Shown: positions 7,754 to 15,738, counted from the stretch's first letter. The stretch: DNA of 21,145 bases from CBDVAK01 sp965371945 (GCA_965371945.1 CBDVAK010000024.1:1-21145), one strand, 5' to 3'. The notes: generated by a model from the sequence alone, not told the origin. Numbers and translations: made by a program.

Positions 7754-9370
7754 GTGTCGCCGGAATGGCTGATTCTGGTGCTGGTGGTGCTGGCCCTGCT
7801 ATTGCTGCTGACCGGCTTTCCGGTGGCGTTCACGCTGGCAGGTACATCACTGATTGTCGCAGTTACCGCTGCGCTTTCGGGTCTTTTCGATATCGCTTTC
7901 GTGACCAGCTTCCCACAACGCATCTTCGCCCTGATGCGCAACCAGGTGCTGGCCGCGATACCCCTGTTCATCTTCATGGGTGTGATGCTGGAGCGTTCCC
8001 GGGTTGCGGAGGACATGCTGCTGGCCATGGGCCGGTTGTTTGGTTCGGTGCGCGGCGGGCTGTGTTACGCGGTGACGATCGTGGGTGCCTTGCTGGCCGC
8101 GTCCACCGGTATTGTCGGCGCGACGGTTGCCACCATGGGTCTGCTGTCGTTGCCAACGATGCTGAAGCGTGGCTACGACCCGGCCCTGGCTTGTGGCAGC
8201 ATTTGTGCCGCCGGTACCCTGGGACAGTTGATTCCACCGTCCATCGTACTGGTGTTGCTCGGTGACCAGTTGGCCGCAGCCTACCAGAAGACGCAGTACG
8301 ATCAGGGTAATTTCGCGCCTGACGTGGTGTCGGTAAATGATCTGTTCGCCGGCGCCCTGCTACCTGGCCTGCTGCTGGTGGCCCTGTATCTGGTCTACCA
8401 GGCGCTGGTGGCCTGGCGACGTCCCCAGGCCGCTCCGGCGATGGTGGCAACGCAATTGTCGAGATCGTTGCCCCAGCCACATTCCATCCGTCACCTGTTG
8501 CAGGCCCTGGCGGCGCCGTTGATTCTGGTAGTTGCGGTACTGGGTTCCATCCTCGCCGGGCTGGCCACGCCAACCGAGGCAGCCGGCGTGGGCGCGGTGG
8601 GTGCACTGTTGCTGGCAGGTCATCGCGCCAACCGGCAACGAGGGCGGGCCATCGAACTCGCGGTGCTGGCGTTCCTGGGCATGCTGGTGCTGACTTGGAT
8701 GTTCGATCTGCGTCTGCAGCGCGAACAGATTCCGTTCAGCGGGCAGATCGCCATCGTGCTGGCGCTGATCTGCTCGGTGGCCCTGCTCAACGGTGTGGCG
8801 GTCGCGCTGGTCCGGGTCTACCGGCAACGCGATGCAAAGCAGCGTAGAACGCTGGGGGAAGTGCTGCGGCAGACGCTGCTCACCACATCGATGATATTCG
8901 CCATCCTCATCGGCGCCTCGATGTTTTCGCTGGTGTTTCGAGGCCTGGGTGGGGACACCCTGGTCAGGGAATTCCTGCTCACACTGCCGGGCGGTGCGGG
9001 CGCCATGCTGCTGGTGGTCATGGTCACCTTGTTCCTGCTCGGATTCGTACTCGATTTCGTGGAGATCATCTATATCGTGGTGCCGATCGTGGCGCCGCTG
9101 CTGCTGGCAGCGGAATGGGCACCCGGTGTGCCGATCAGCCCGGTCTGGCTGGGGGTGATGATCGCCGTCAACCTGCAGACCTCGTTTTTGACACCACCGT
9201 TCGGGTTCGCACTGTTCTATCTGCGCGGCGTCGCGCCGTCGGCAGTCCGCACCACCCAGATCTACCGCGGGGTGGCACCGTTCGTGGTCATACAATTGCT
9301 GATGCTGGTGGTGCTCTGGCAACTACCGGCGATCGCCACCTGGTTGCCGGCCCTTATCTACGGACCCTGA
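7754..9370 (+). CDS. dctM: TRAP transporter large membrane subunit (DctM-like)
   Basis: Large channel-forming subunit (538 aa) of the TRAP importer, which uses an ion gradient to drive uptake of an acid or other small organic ligand. Family motifs are STGIVGATVATMGLLSLP near 117-134, YDPALACGSICAAGTLGQLIPPS at about 141-163 (GQLIPPS is the core), FVLDFVEIIYIVVPIVAPLL near 431-450 and NLQTSFLTPPFGFALFYLRG near 473-492. The protein is about 100 residues longer than classical DctM. The surplus lies between about 286 and 375 and holds two hydrophobic stretches (302-318 and 330-354), as in the long DctM subtype. The start is GTG with GGAGG seven bases upstream. It ends seven bases from the converging MFS/acyltransferase gene with no evident terminator. 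Confidence 0.92.
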   Translation: MSPEWLILVLVVLALLLLLTGFPVAFTLAGTSLIVAVTAALSGLFDIAFVTSFPQRIFALMRNQVLAAIPLFIFMGVMLERSRVAEDMLLAMGRLFGSVRGGLCYAVTIVGALLAASTGIVGATVATMGLLSLPTMLKRGYDPALACGSICAAGTLGQLIPPSIVLVLLGDQLAAAYQKTQYDQGNFAPDVVSVNDLFAGALLPGLLLVALYLVYQALVAWRRPQAAPAMVATQLSRSLPQPHSIRHLLQALAAPLILVVAVLGSILAGLATPTEAAGVGAVGALLLAGHRANRQRGRAIELAVLAFLGMLVLTWMFDLRLQREQIPFSGQIAIVLALICSVALLNGVAVALVRVYRQRDAKQRRTLGEVLRQTLLTTSMIFAILIGASMFSLVFRGLGGDTLVREFLLTLPGGAGAMLLVVMVTLFLLGFVLDFVEIIYIVVPIVAPLLLAAEWAPGVPISPVWLGVMIAVNLQTSFLTPPFGFALFYLRGVAPSAVRTTQIYRGVAPFVVIQLLMLVVLWQLPAIATWLPALIYGP

Positions 9371-9377
9371 CCGGGGG

Positions 9378-11261
9378 CTAAAGCTGCTCGCCACGCAGCG
9401 CCAGCACCTTTTGCTGCAGATCGGCGGCGTTGACCTGATCAGGCGCTACCGGGTCACCTACCGCCAGGCGGATTTTCGACCAGAAGCGCCGCGGTATGGC
9501 CATCATGGCCTCGCCGTAGCGACGACTGAAGAAACTGCCCCACAGCCCTGCCAGCGCTATCGGTATCACCGGGACCGGGTTACGCTCGACGATACGCTCG
9601 ATACCGGGGCGGAACTCGTTCATCTGGCCATGACGGGTGATCCGGCCCTCCGGGAACAGGCACACCAACTCACCCGCCTCCAGCGCCCGTGATACTTCAT
9701 CGTAGGCCTCGCTGAGCACCTCGGGATGATCCCGCCCTGAGGCGATGGGGATGGCGCGCGCAGCGCGGAAAATGAAACCCAGCCCCGGTGTCGCGAAGAT
9801 ACGATGATCCATGACGAAACGGGTGGGCCGTCGGCAACAACCGGCGATCACCAGCGGGTCCATGAAACTGACATGGTTGCACACCAGCACCGCGGGACCC
9901 TGATCGGGGATTCGCTCCAGCCCGTGTTTGTCGATCCGGTACATCAGATGGACCAGTATCCAGACCACGAAGCGCATCAGGAACTCGGGCACCAGCGTGT
10001 AGATGTACGCGGCCACCACGGCATTGAGCAACGCGGTAAGCAGAAACAGCTGGGGGATGGTGAATCCGCTGCTGAGCACGACGATGGCCACGGTCGCGGA
10101 CAACACCATCAACAACGCATTGAGAATGTTATTGCCGGCAATGATCCTGGAACGATGTTGCGGATCACTGCGCTGCTGGATCAGGGCATAGAGCGGCACG
10201 ATATAAAAACCACCGAACAGACCGATGAGCACGATATCCGCGGTGACCCGCCAGCCTCCGGGCTGGGTGAGAAACGTCAGGGCACCGATCACCTCGCCCG
10301 AGACCAGTTCCGGCTGGGCGAAAAAGAGATCGATACCAAACACACTGAGCCCGATCGACCCGAACGGCACCAACCCCAGTTCGACCTGGTGGTCGGACAA
10401 TTTCTCGCACAGCAACGAGCCCAGACCCACTCCGATCGAAAACAGAGTCAGCAACAGCGTGACGACACTCTCGTTGCCCCCCAAGGTCAGTTTGGTGTAG
10501 TTGGGGAGCTGAGCCAGGTAGGTGGCGCCCAGAAACCAGAACCAGGAGATGCCCAGCACGGATAGAAAGACCGTGCGGTTGGCACGCATGAACTTCAGGT
10601 TGCGCCAGGTTTCGGTGAACGGATTCCAATTGATCCGCAAATCTGGCGCGACCGATGGCGTCAGGGGAATCGCGAGGCTGGTCAGATAGCCGAGCAGGGC
10701 GACGCCGAGCAGGGTCACCGCAATGATCACGTATCCCTGTTCACCGAAGCCGATGAGAATGCCGCCGGTCATGGTGCCCAGCAAAATCGCCAGGAAGGTG
10801 CCACTCTCCACCAGACCGTTGCCACCGACCAGTTCGTGGTCCGCCAGGTGCTGCGGCAGGATCGAGTACTTGACCGGCCCGAACAGGCTCGACTGGGTGC
10901 CCATCAGGAATAGCAGGGCGATCAGGGTGACCAGATCCTGCAGCCAGAACGCGATTGCCGCCGCCGCCATGATGGCGATTTCCAGCAACTTGGTGCCACG
11001 AATGAGTCTGGCCTTGTCGTACTTGTCGGCCAACTGCCCGAAGCTTGCCGAAAACAAAAAAAACGGCAGTATGAACAGACCCGCGCTGAGATTGATCAGC
11101 ACATTGGAGTTCATCGTCAGCTTGCCGCTTGCGGTGAACGCAATCAGGACGATGAGCGCGTTCTTGAAGACGTTATCGTTGAACGCACCCAGAAACTGGG
11201 TGACGAAAAACGGTCCGAAACGCCGCTGCCGCAGCAGCGCGAACTGGCTGTGTGCAGCCAT
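9378..11261 (-). CDS. MFS lysophospholipid-transporter-like protein fused to PlsC-type acyltransferase
   Basis: Two-domain inner-membrane protein, 627 aa from ATG 11261. Residues 1 to about 425 are an MFS module like LplT (LRQRRFGPFF, TQFLGAFNDNVFKNAL at 21-36, GPVKYSILPQHL at 128-139). Residues about 445-627 are an acyltransferase with the catalytic HX4D motif (His463, Asp468 in NHVSFMD), and FPEGR at 536-540. In LplT/Aas systems lysophospholipid is flipped inward and re-acylated, so phospholipid repair is the likely role. Many relatives carry a third C-terminal AMP-ligase (acyl-ACP synthetase) domain, but here the protein stops after the acyltransferase. The family N-terminus (MAxHSQF) fixes the start; a GTG at 11315 would add 18 unlikely residues. 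The Shine-Dalgarno is weak. Confidence 0.88.
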   Translation of the reverse strand: MAAHSQFALLRQRRFGPFFVTQFLGAFNDNVFKNALIVLIAFTASGKLTMNSNVLINLSAGLFILPFFLFSASFGQLADKYDKARLIRGTKLLEIAIMAAAAIAFWLQDLVTLIALLFLMGTQSSLFGPVKYSILPQHLADHELVGGNGLVESGTFLAILLGTMTGGILIGFGEQGYVIIAVTLLGVALLGYLTSLAIPLTPSVAPDLRINWNPFTETWRNLKFMRANRTVFLSVLGISWFWFLGATYLAQLPNYTKLTLGGNESVVTLLLTLFSIGVGLGSLLCEKLSDHQVELGLVPFGSIGLSVFGIDLFFAQPELVSGEVIGALTFLTQPGGWRVTADIVLIGLFGGFYIVPLYALIQQRSDPQHRSRIIAGNNILNALLMVLSATVAIVVLSSGFTIPQLFLLTALLNAVVAAYIYTLVPEFLMRFVVWILVHLMYRIDKHGLERIPDQGPAVLVCNHVSFMDPLVIAGCCRRPTRFVMDHRIFATPGLGFIFRAARAIPIASGRDHPEVLSEAYDEVSRALEAGELVCLFPEGRITRHGQMNEFRPGIERIVERNPVPVIPIALAGLWGSFFSRRYGEAMMAIPRRFWSKIRLAVGDPVAPDQVNAADLQQKVLALRGEQL

Positions 11262-11328
11262 CAGTACCGGGTCACCATAGAACGGCGCTCGCGGCGAGCG
11301 CGATCCCCAAACCACCTCCCGATGATCG

Positions 11329-12672
11329 TCATGGTACCGTCCTGAGCACGTCCGCGAGCGTCTCGAACAGTTGGTCGATATGCGTCTTGTCGACGATCAG
11401 CGGCGGTGACAAAGCGATGATGTCACCGGTCACGCGGATCAGGATTCCCTGCTGGTAGGCGCCCAGGAAGGCTTCGAAACCGCGTGCTCCCGGTGCGCCG
11501 GGGCGAGGCTCCAGTTCGATGCCCGCGATCAGCCCAAGGTTGCGCAGGTCGATCACATTGGCAAGTCCGCGCAGGCTATGCACAGCATCCTCCCAATAGG
11601 AATTCAGCTCCCTGGCACGGCTCAGCAACCCTTCGCGCTGGTACAGTTCCAGCGTGGCGTTGCCGGCCGCGCATGCCAGCGGATGGCCGGAGTAGGTGTA
11701 GCCATGGAACAGCTCGATGCCATCCTCGGGCCCGTCCATGAACGCATCGTAGATACCTTCCCGCACCAGCACAGCACCCATGGGTACGGTGCCGCTGGTC
11801 AGCCCCTTGGCCATGGTGATCATATCCGGCATGACGTCGAAATAACTCGCCGCAAAGGGCTCGCCGAGACGACCGAAGCCGGTAATGACCTCGTCGAATA
11901 TGAGCAGAATCCCGTGCCGGGTGCAGATCTCCCGCAAACGCTGCAAATAACCCTTGGGTGGCAGCAACACACCTGCGGACCCCGCCAGCGGCTCGACGAT
12001 GACCGCGGCGATATTGGAAGCATCGTGGAGCGCGACGATGTCCTCGAGATTGTCCGCCAACTGCGCACCCCACTCCGGAATGCCACGTGTATAGGCGTTG
12101 TGCTCGAGGTGATGGGTGTGGGGCAGGTGGTCGACACCGGTCAGCAGGCCACCGAAGAACTTGCGATTGTTGACCATGCCGCCGACCGAGATGCCACCGA
12201 AGCCAACGCCGTGGTAACCGCGCTCGCGACCGATCAGCCGCTGGCGCGTGCCCTCGCCACGAATACGGTGATAAGCCAACGCGATCTTGAGCGCCGTATC
12301 CACCGATTCCGAACCGGAGTTGGTAAAGAATACGTGGTTGAGATCGCCCGGTGCCAGTTCCTTGACCCGGTTGGCGAGCTCGAACGCGCCCGGGTGGCCC
12401 ATTTGAAAACCAGGCGCGTAATCCAGGGTTTCGACCTGCGCCTGCAACGCAGCGACGATGCTGCTGCGATTGTGGCCAGCGTTGACGCACCACAGGCCGG
12501 CGGTACCGTCGAGTATGGAGCGACCATCGTGGCTGGTGTAGTGCATGCCTTTCGATGCCACCAGCAGACGCGGTTGCGCCTTGAATTGCCGATTGGCCGT
12601 AAACGGCATCCACAGAGCATCCATATGCTCCTGGGTAAGGGCAGCGCCGTTGTTCCCATTGCTGGTGGCCAT
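11329..12672 (-). CDS. Omega-amino acid (beta-alanine)--pyruvate aminotransferase, class III
   Basis: PLP-dependent transaminase (447 aa), cytoplasmic. It transfers an amino group from an omega-amino acid such as beta-alanine, or from a related amine, to pyruvate, giving alanine. It closely resembles Pseudomonas BauA-type omega-APT: LWMPFTANRQFK at 20-31, DGTAGLWCVNAGH at 55-67, GSESVDTALKIA at 120-131, FDEVITGFGR at 259-268 (Asp260 pairs with the PLP ring nitrogen) and the Schiff-base Lys289 in MAKGLTSG. The length is normal. The start is well supported by GGAGG five bases upstream. The frame is open for 39 further codons upstream, but these lack family similarity and cross the palindrome. 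The gene stands alone, between the converging-direction transporter genes and the divergent ubiD. Confidence 0.93.
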   Translation of the reverse strand: MATSNGNNGAALTQEHMDALWMPFTANRQFKAQPRLLVASKGMHYTSHDGRSILDGTAGLWCVNAGHNRSSIVAALQAQVETLDYAPGFQMGHPGAFELANRVKELAPGDLNHVFFTNSGSESVDTALKIALAYHRIRGEGTRQRLIGRERGYHGVGFGGISVGGMVNNRKFFGGLLTGVDHLPHTHHLEHNAYTRGIPEWGAQLADNLEDIVALHDASNIAAVIVEPLAGSAGVLLPPKGYLQRLREICTRHGILLIFDEVITGFGRLGEPFAASYFDVMPDMITMAKGLTSGTVPMGAVLVREGIYDAFMDGPEDGIELFHGYTYSGHPLACAAGNATLELYQREGLLSRARELNSYWEDAVHSLRGLANVIDLRNLGLIAGIELEPRPGAPGARGFEAFLGAYQQGILIRVTGDIIALSPPLIVDKTHIDQLFETLADVLRTVP

Positions 12673-12677
12673 CGTTT

Positions 12678-12682
12678 CCTCC
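12678..12682 (-). promoter_or_regulatory. Ribosome binding site fixing the aminotransferase start
   Basis: A perfect GGAGG on the minus strand lies five bases before ATG 12672. It decides between this start and the upstream in-frame starts. Confidence 0.75.
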
Positions 12683-12717
12683 ACGGTACTGGCATTGTGC
12701 TGACCGCCGCAGTCTAA

Positions 12718-12742
12718 GGTGATTTCTGTCAACAAAACCACC
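12718..12742. promoter_or_regulatory. Palindrome upstream of the aminotransferase gene, candidate operator
   Basis: Inverted repeat GGTGATTT - 9 bases - AAACCACC, with seven of eight arm positions complementary. It lies about 46 bases before the aminotransferase start. A TTGACA on the minus strand (12732-12727) falls inside it, but no matching -10 box lies 16-18 bases further on. Spacing and symmetry fit a dimeric repressor or activator site; the regulator is unknown. Confidence 0.4.
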
Positions 12743-12862
12743 CACCTGCCTGTCTTTTCGCCCGTCTTCCACGTTGCGGCAGCCCTCACGTAGCCCTGCT
12801 ATGCTCTTGCTGTCGCGCTTCGAAGACGGGCGAAAGCCCCTGCGCAATCGGGTGGTTTGTTT
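12731..12862. repeat. Long imperfect inverted repeat in the divergent aminotransferase/ubiD region
   Basis: A perfect 14-bp inverted pair, TTTCGCCCGTCTTC at 12756-12769 and GAAGACGGGCGAAA at 12822-12835, is flanked by a second inverted pair, ACAAAACCACCC at 12732-12743 and GGGTGGTTTGT at 12850-12860, one base different in length. The two blocks keep the same order on both arms with spacers of 12 and 14 bases. The central 52 bases carry the candidate ubiD -10 box. It could be a small MITE-like relic or a regulatory structure. Confidence 0.6.
12800..12805 (+). promoter_or_regulatory. Candidate extended -10 box for ubiD
   Basis: TGC followed directly by TATGCT resembles an extended -10 element. 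A TTGCGG at 12774-12779 is 20 bases away, too far for a normal -35, so recognition would rest on the extended -10. The predicted leader to ubiD would be about 140 bases and would include the right arm of the long inverted repeat. Confidence 0.25.
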
Positions 12863-12951
12863 CCGGCTATCTCCTGATGGCACCGCGAACCCCCCGCACA
12901 AGGGGCTCCGGCATCGTTCGACCACAGCACCGCGGTCCAGGAAAGAATGCA

Positions 12952-14445
12952 ATGAAATACCGTGATCTGCGCGAGTTCATGGCCGCGCTCGAGGCCGGGG
13001 GCGAACTGCGCCGGGTCAGCCACGAGATCGATCCCAGACTGGAGATCACCGAAATTTGCCGCCGCACCCTGCTTGCGGGCGGCCCGGCCATCATTTTCGA
13101 ACACCCCCGCGGCTCCCGGATTCCGGTGCTGGCCAATTTGTTTGGCACCACCCGCCGGGTGGCCCTGGGCATGGGTCAGGACAATGTCGAGGCACTGCGT
13201 GAGGTGGGGCGGCTACTGGCCTTCCTCAAGGAGCCCGAGCCACCCAAGAGCCTCAGAGAGGCGTGGCAGAGCATGCCTGCCTATCGCAAGGTTCTGGACA
13301 TGTCGCCGCGCAAGATACGCCATCCGGCCTGTCAGCAGGTGGTGTTGGAAGGCGATGCGGTGGACCTCGGCATGCTGCCGGTACAGACCTGTTGGCCGGA
13401 AGATGCCGGGCCTCTGATCACCTGGGGGCTGGTGGTGACGCGGGGACCGCGCAAAAGCCGGCAAAACCTCGGCATCTACCGCCAGCAGGTGATCTCGCGC
13501 AACAAAGTCATCATGCGTTGGCTGGCACACCGTGGCGGTGCCCTCGATCTGCGTGACTGGCAGCAGGCACACCCTGACCAGCCGTTTCCGGTGGCGGTGG
13601 CGCTGGGCGCCGACCCGGCCACTACGCTGGGCGCGGTGACTCCGGTGCCGGACAACCTTTCCGAATACGCTTTCGCGGGCCTGCTGCGGGGCGCGAAAAC
13701 CGAAATAGCGAACTGCATCGGTGTCGATCTGCAGATTCCGGCCTGGTCGGAGTTCGTCCTGGAAGGCCACATCCATCCCGGCGAGACCGCGCCTGAGGGC
13801 CCGTTCGGTGACCATACCGGCTACTACAACGAAATCGAGAATTTCCCGGTGTTCACGATCGAGCGTATCTGTCATCGCCATGATCCCATCTATCACAGTA
13901 CCTACACCGGTCGTCCACCCGATGAACCCGCCATGCTGGGTGTGGCGCTCAACGAGGTCTTCGTGCCGATACTGCAAAAGCAGTTTCCCGAGATCCGTGA
14001 CTTCTATCTTCCCCCGGAGGGCTGTTCATATCGGGTAGCGGTCGTTTCGATGCGCAAGGAATACCCCGGGCATGCCAAACGCGTGATGATGGGAGTGTGG
14101 TCGTTCCTGCGCCAGTTCATGTATACGAAGTTCGTGATCGTGGTGGATGACGACATCAACGCCCGCGACTGGCAGGACGTGATTTGGGCGATGAGCACCC
14201 GTATGGACCCGGCCCGCGACACCACAATTATCGAGCACACGCCGATCGACTACCTGGATTTTGCCTCGCCGGTATCGGGCCTCGGCTCCAAGATGGGATT
14301 CGACGCCACCAACAAACTGGCGGGCGAAACAACACGCGAGTGGGGACGACCGATTCGCATGGACGCGGACGTGATCGCGCGCATCGATGCGATCTGGTCG
14401 CAGCTCGGACTGGACAACGACCCGCCAACAGTTGACGGGTCATAG
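12952..14445 (+). CDS. ubiD: UbiD, 3-octaprenyl-4-hydroxybenzoate carboxy-lyase
   Basis: Prenylated-FMN-dependent decarboxylase of ubiquinone biosynthesis. It removes the carboxyl group from 3-polyprenyl-4-hydroxybenzoate after UbiA, using cofactor made by UbiX. At 497 aa it has the same length as E. coli UbiD. Visible family blocks are MKYRDLREFMAAL at the N-terminus, NLGIYRQQVI near 172, PEGPFGDHTGYYNE at 281-294 (active-site region), GRPPDEPAMLG at 320-330, and the C-terminal DATNKLAGE. AGGAAAG six bases before ATG 12952 supports this start over an in-frame upstream codon at 12877 that adds 25 unlikely, Arg/Pro-rich residues. The gene is followed by a relic gene and then a flavin reductase, comparable to E. 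coli ubiD-fre. Confidence 0.96.
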   Translation: MKYRDLREFMAALEAGGELRRVSHEIDPRLEITEICRRTLLAGGPAIIFEHPRGSRIPVLANLFGTTRRVALGMGQDNVEALREVGRLLAFLKEPEPPKSLREAWQSMPAYRKVLDMSPRKIRHPACQQVVLEGDAVDLGMLPVQTCWPEDAGPLITWGLVVTRGPRKSRQNLGIYRQQVISRNKVIMRWLAHRGGALDLRDWQQAHPDQPFPVAVALGADPATTLGAVTPVPDNLSEYAFAGLLRGAKTEIANCIGVDLQIPAWSEFVLEGHIHPGETAPEGPFGDHTGYYNEIENFPVFTIERICHRHDPIYHSTYTGRPPDEPAMLGVALNEVFVPILQKQFPEIRDFYLPPEGCSYRVAVVSMRKEYPGHAKRVMMGVWSFLRQFMYTKFVIVVDDDINARDWQDVIWAMSTRMDPARDTTIIEHTPIDYLDFASPVSGLGSKMGFDATNKLAGETTREWGRPIRMDADVIARIDAIWSQLGLDNDPPTVDGS

Positions 14446-14452
14446 CGGAAGC

Positions 14453-14695
14453 ATGGCATTGGAACGCAAGGTGGAAATCGCCATCATCGGGGCAGGCAGC
14501 GCGGGACTGACCGCCATGAGCGTGGTGCATCGCCACCCACACCCACGTCACGACCGCCAACGCCCCGGGGTTTGGAAAGTTTCGCGGGCCGCGATCAATC
14601 CGGTGATCGTAGTCGGGTTTTTTCGAGCCTGGAAATCGGTGAGAATCGCGGCCATCCGCAACTCATCGAGCAACCAAGCATGTCTTACAAGGTAA
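14453..14695 (+). pseudogene. Truncated relic of a dihydrolipoamide-dehydrogenase-type flavoprotein gene
   Basis: Eight bases after ubiD a frame begins with ATG preceded by CGGAAG. Its first residues, MALERKVEIAIIGAGSAGLTAM, match the FAD-binding N-terminus (GxGxxG) of a subgroup of dihydrolipoamide dehydrogenase/mercuric-reductase-like proteins. After about residue 25 the similarity stops. The remaining frame is Arg/His/Pro-rich with no family motif, the redox CxxxxC site is absent, and a stop occurs at residue 81, inside the next gene. The most likely reading is a gene decayed by deletion whose start and ribosome site survive. A short unrelated Rossmann-like peptide is a less likely alternative. 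Similarity was judged from memory. Confidence 0.55.
14589..14623 (+). terminator. Possible intrinsic terminator inside the relic
   Basis: CCG-CGATCA pairs with TGATCG-(TAGT bulge)-CGG around a six-base loop, followed by G and six T residues at 14618-14623. The bulge weakens the stem. If it works it would end the ubiD message 57 bases before the reductase start, so the reductase would need its own promoter, which I could not identify. Confidence 0.35.
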
Positions 14696-15717
14696 CCGTG
14701 CAACCCAGCGGTCATCAATTCCGAACCGCGGCGGACGAAGTCGTCCTTGAGGCCGGACTGCGGGAGGGCATCGCCTTGCCCTATGGCTGTCGCGATGGTG
14801 CCTGCGGGTCCTGCGCCGCCCGACTGCTATCGGGCACGATCGACTACGGCGGTCCGTTGCCACCCGCTCTTGGCGAAGCGGAAGCCGCGAGCGGCAGGGT
14901 GTTGCTGTGCCAGGCACGTGCCTGCGAGGACCTGGTGCTGGAAATCCGCGAAGTGGGCGCCGCCCGGGATATCGTGGTCAAGCTGCTGCCCTGCCGAGTG
15001 GCGGCCATGGAAAAGTTGGCCGACGATGTCATGCGGCTGCAGTTGCAACTGCCAGCCACCGAACGGCTGCAGTTTCTGGCCGGCCAATACATCGACATGA
15101 TTCTACGTGACGGTCGCCGACGCGGATTCTCACTGGCCAACCCGCCGCACGCGGACGAGTTCCTGGAACTGCACGTTCGCCATGTCCCGGGCGGGCGGTT
15201 TACCGACCAGGTCTTCGGCGACATGAAGCCCAGAGCCATCCTTCGATTCGAAGGGCCTATGGGAGGCTTCTATCTCCGTGAGGACGAGGACCGGCCGCTG
15301 ATCATGATGGCAGGCGGTACCGGCTTCGCGCCGTTGAAAAGCATGATCGAACATGCGCTGTATGTGGATGACCCGCGCTCCATCCATCTCTATTGGGGAG
15401 CACGCGCCGAAGCGGACCTCTACCTCGACCGGCTGGCGCGAGACTGGGCCGCGCGGCACCCGCGCATAGATTACACGCCGGTACTTTCCGACTGTACGGA
15501 TGATCAGGCCCCGGGGATTCGTCACGGCCTGGTTCACCAGGCCGTCTGTGCCGATTACCCGGATCTGTCCGGCCATGATGTCTACATGAGCGGTCCACCG
15601 GCGATGGTGGATGCCGCCCGCCAGGCGTTCGGTGAGTGCCGATTGCCCGACCGACAGCTCTATTTCGACGCTTTCGAGTATTCGGCCGACACCCTGAATG
15701 CCATCGCCGAACACTGA
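14680..15717 (+). CDS. Ferredoxin-domain NAD(P)H flavin reductase (AscD/Fre-like, 2Fe-2S + FAD + NAD)
   Basis: Soluble oxidoreductase (345 aa) in three parts. A plant-type 2Fe-2S ferredoxin domain has cluster cysteines 37, 42, 45 and 77 (PYGCRDGACGSC and LLCQA). An FAD domain has RRGFSLAN at 148-154. An NAD(P) domain has GGTGFAP at 212-218 and MSGPPAM at 303-309. It resembles proteins annotated as CDP-6-deoxy-delta-3,4-glucoseen reductase, a name usually transferred from a sugar pathway that is absent here. Next to ubiD it takes the place of E. coli fre, so a role in supplying reduced flavin for the UbiX/UbiD system is plausible but inferred. MSYKVTVQPSG is the usual N-terminus; upstream in-frame codons from TTG 14572 look like relic DNA. 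The ribosome site is weak. Confidence 0.85.
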   Translation: MSYKVTVQPSGHQFRTAADEVVLEAGLREGIALPYGCRDGACGSCAARLLSGTIDYGGPLPPALGEAEAASGRVLLCQARACEDLVLEIREVGAARDIVVKLLPCRVAAMEKLADDVMRLQLQLPATERLQFLAGQYIDMILRDGRRRGFSLANPPHADEFLELHVRHVPGGRFTDQVFGDMKPRAILRFEGPMGGFYLREDEDRPLIMMAGGTGFAPLKSMIEHALYVDDPRSIHLYWGARAEADLYLDRLARDWAARHPRIDYTPVLSDCTDDQAPGIRHGLVHQAVCADYPDLSGHDVYMSGPPAMVDAARQAFGECRLPDRQLYFDAFEYSADTLNAIAEH

Positions 15718-15738
15718 CCGCCCATACCATAGGGGGAG

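Noticed and set aside
8360..9322. 320-codon minus-strand frame antisense to dctM
   Set aside because: Extremely Gln/His/Arg-rich, the typical complement of a Leu/Val-rich membrane protein.
12673..12789. 39-codon upstream extension of the aminotransferase
   Set aside because: No family similarity, crosses the palindrome, and GGAGG five bases before 12672 marks the real start.
11576..12952. 458-codon minus-strand frame overlapping the aminotransferase
   Set aside because: Arg/Gly-rich with no motif; the true frame carries Lys289, Asp260 and an ideal ribosome site.
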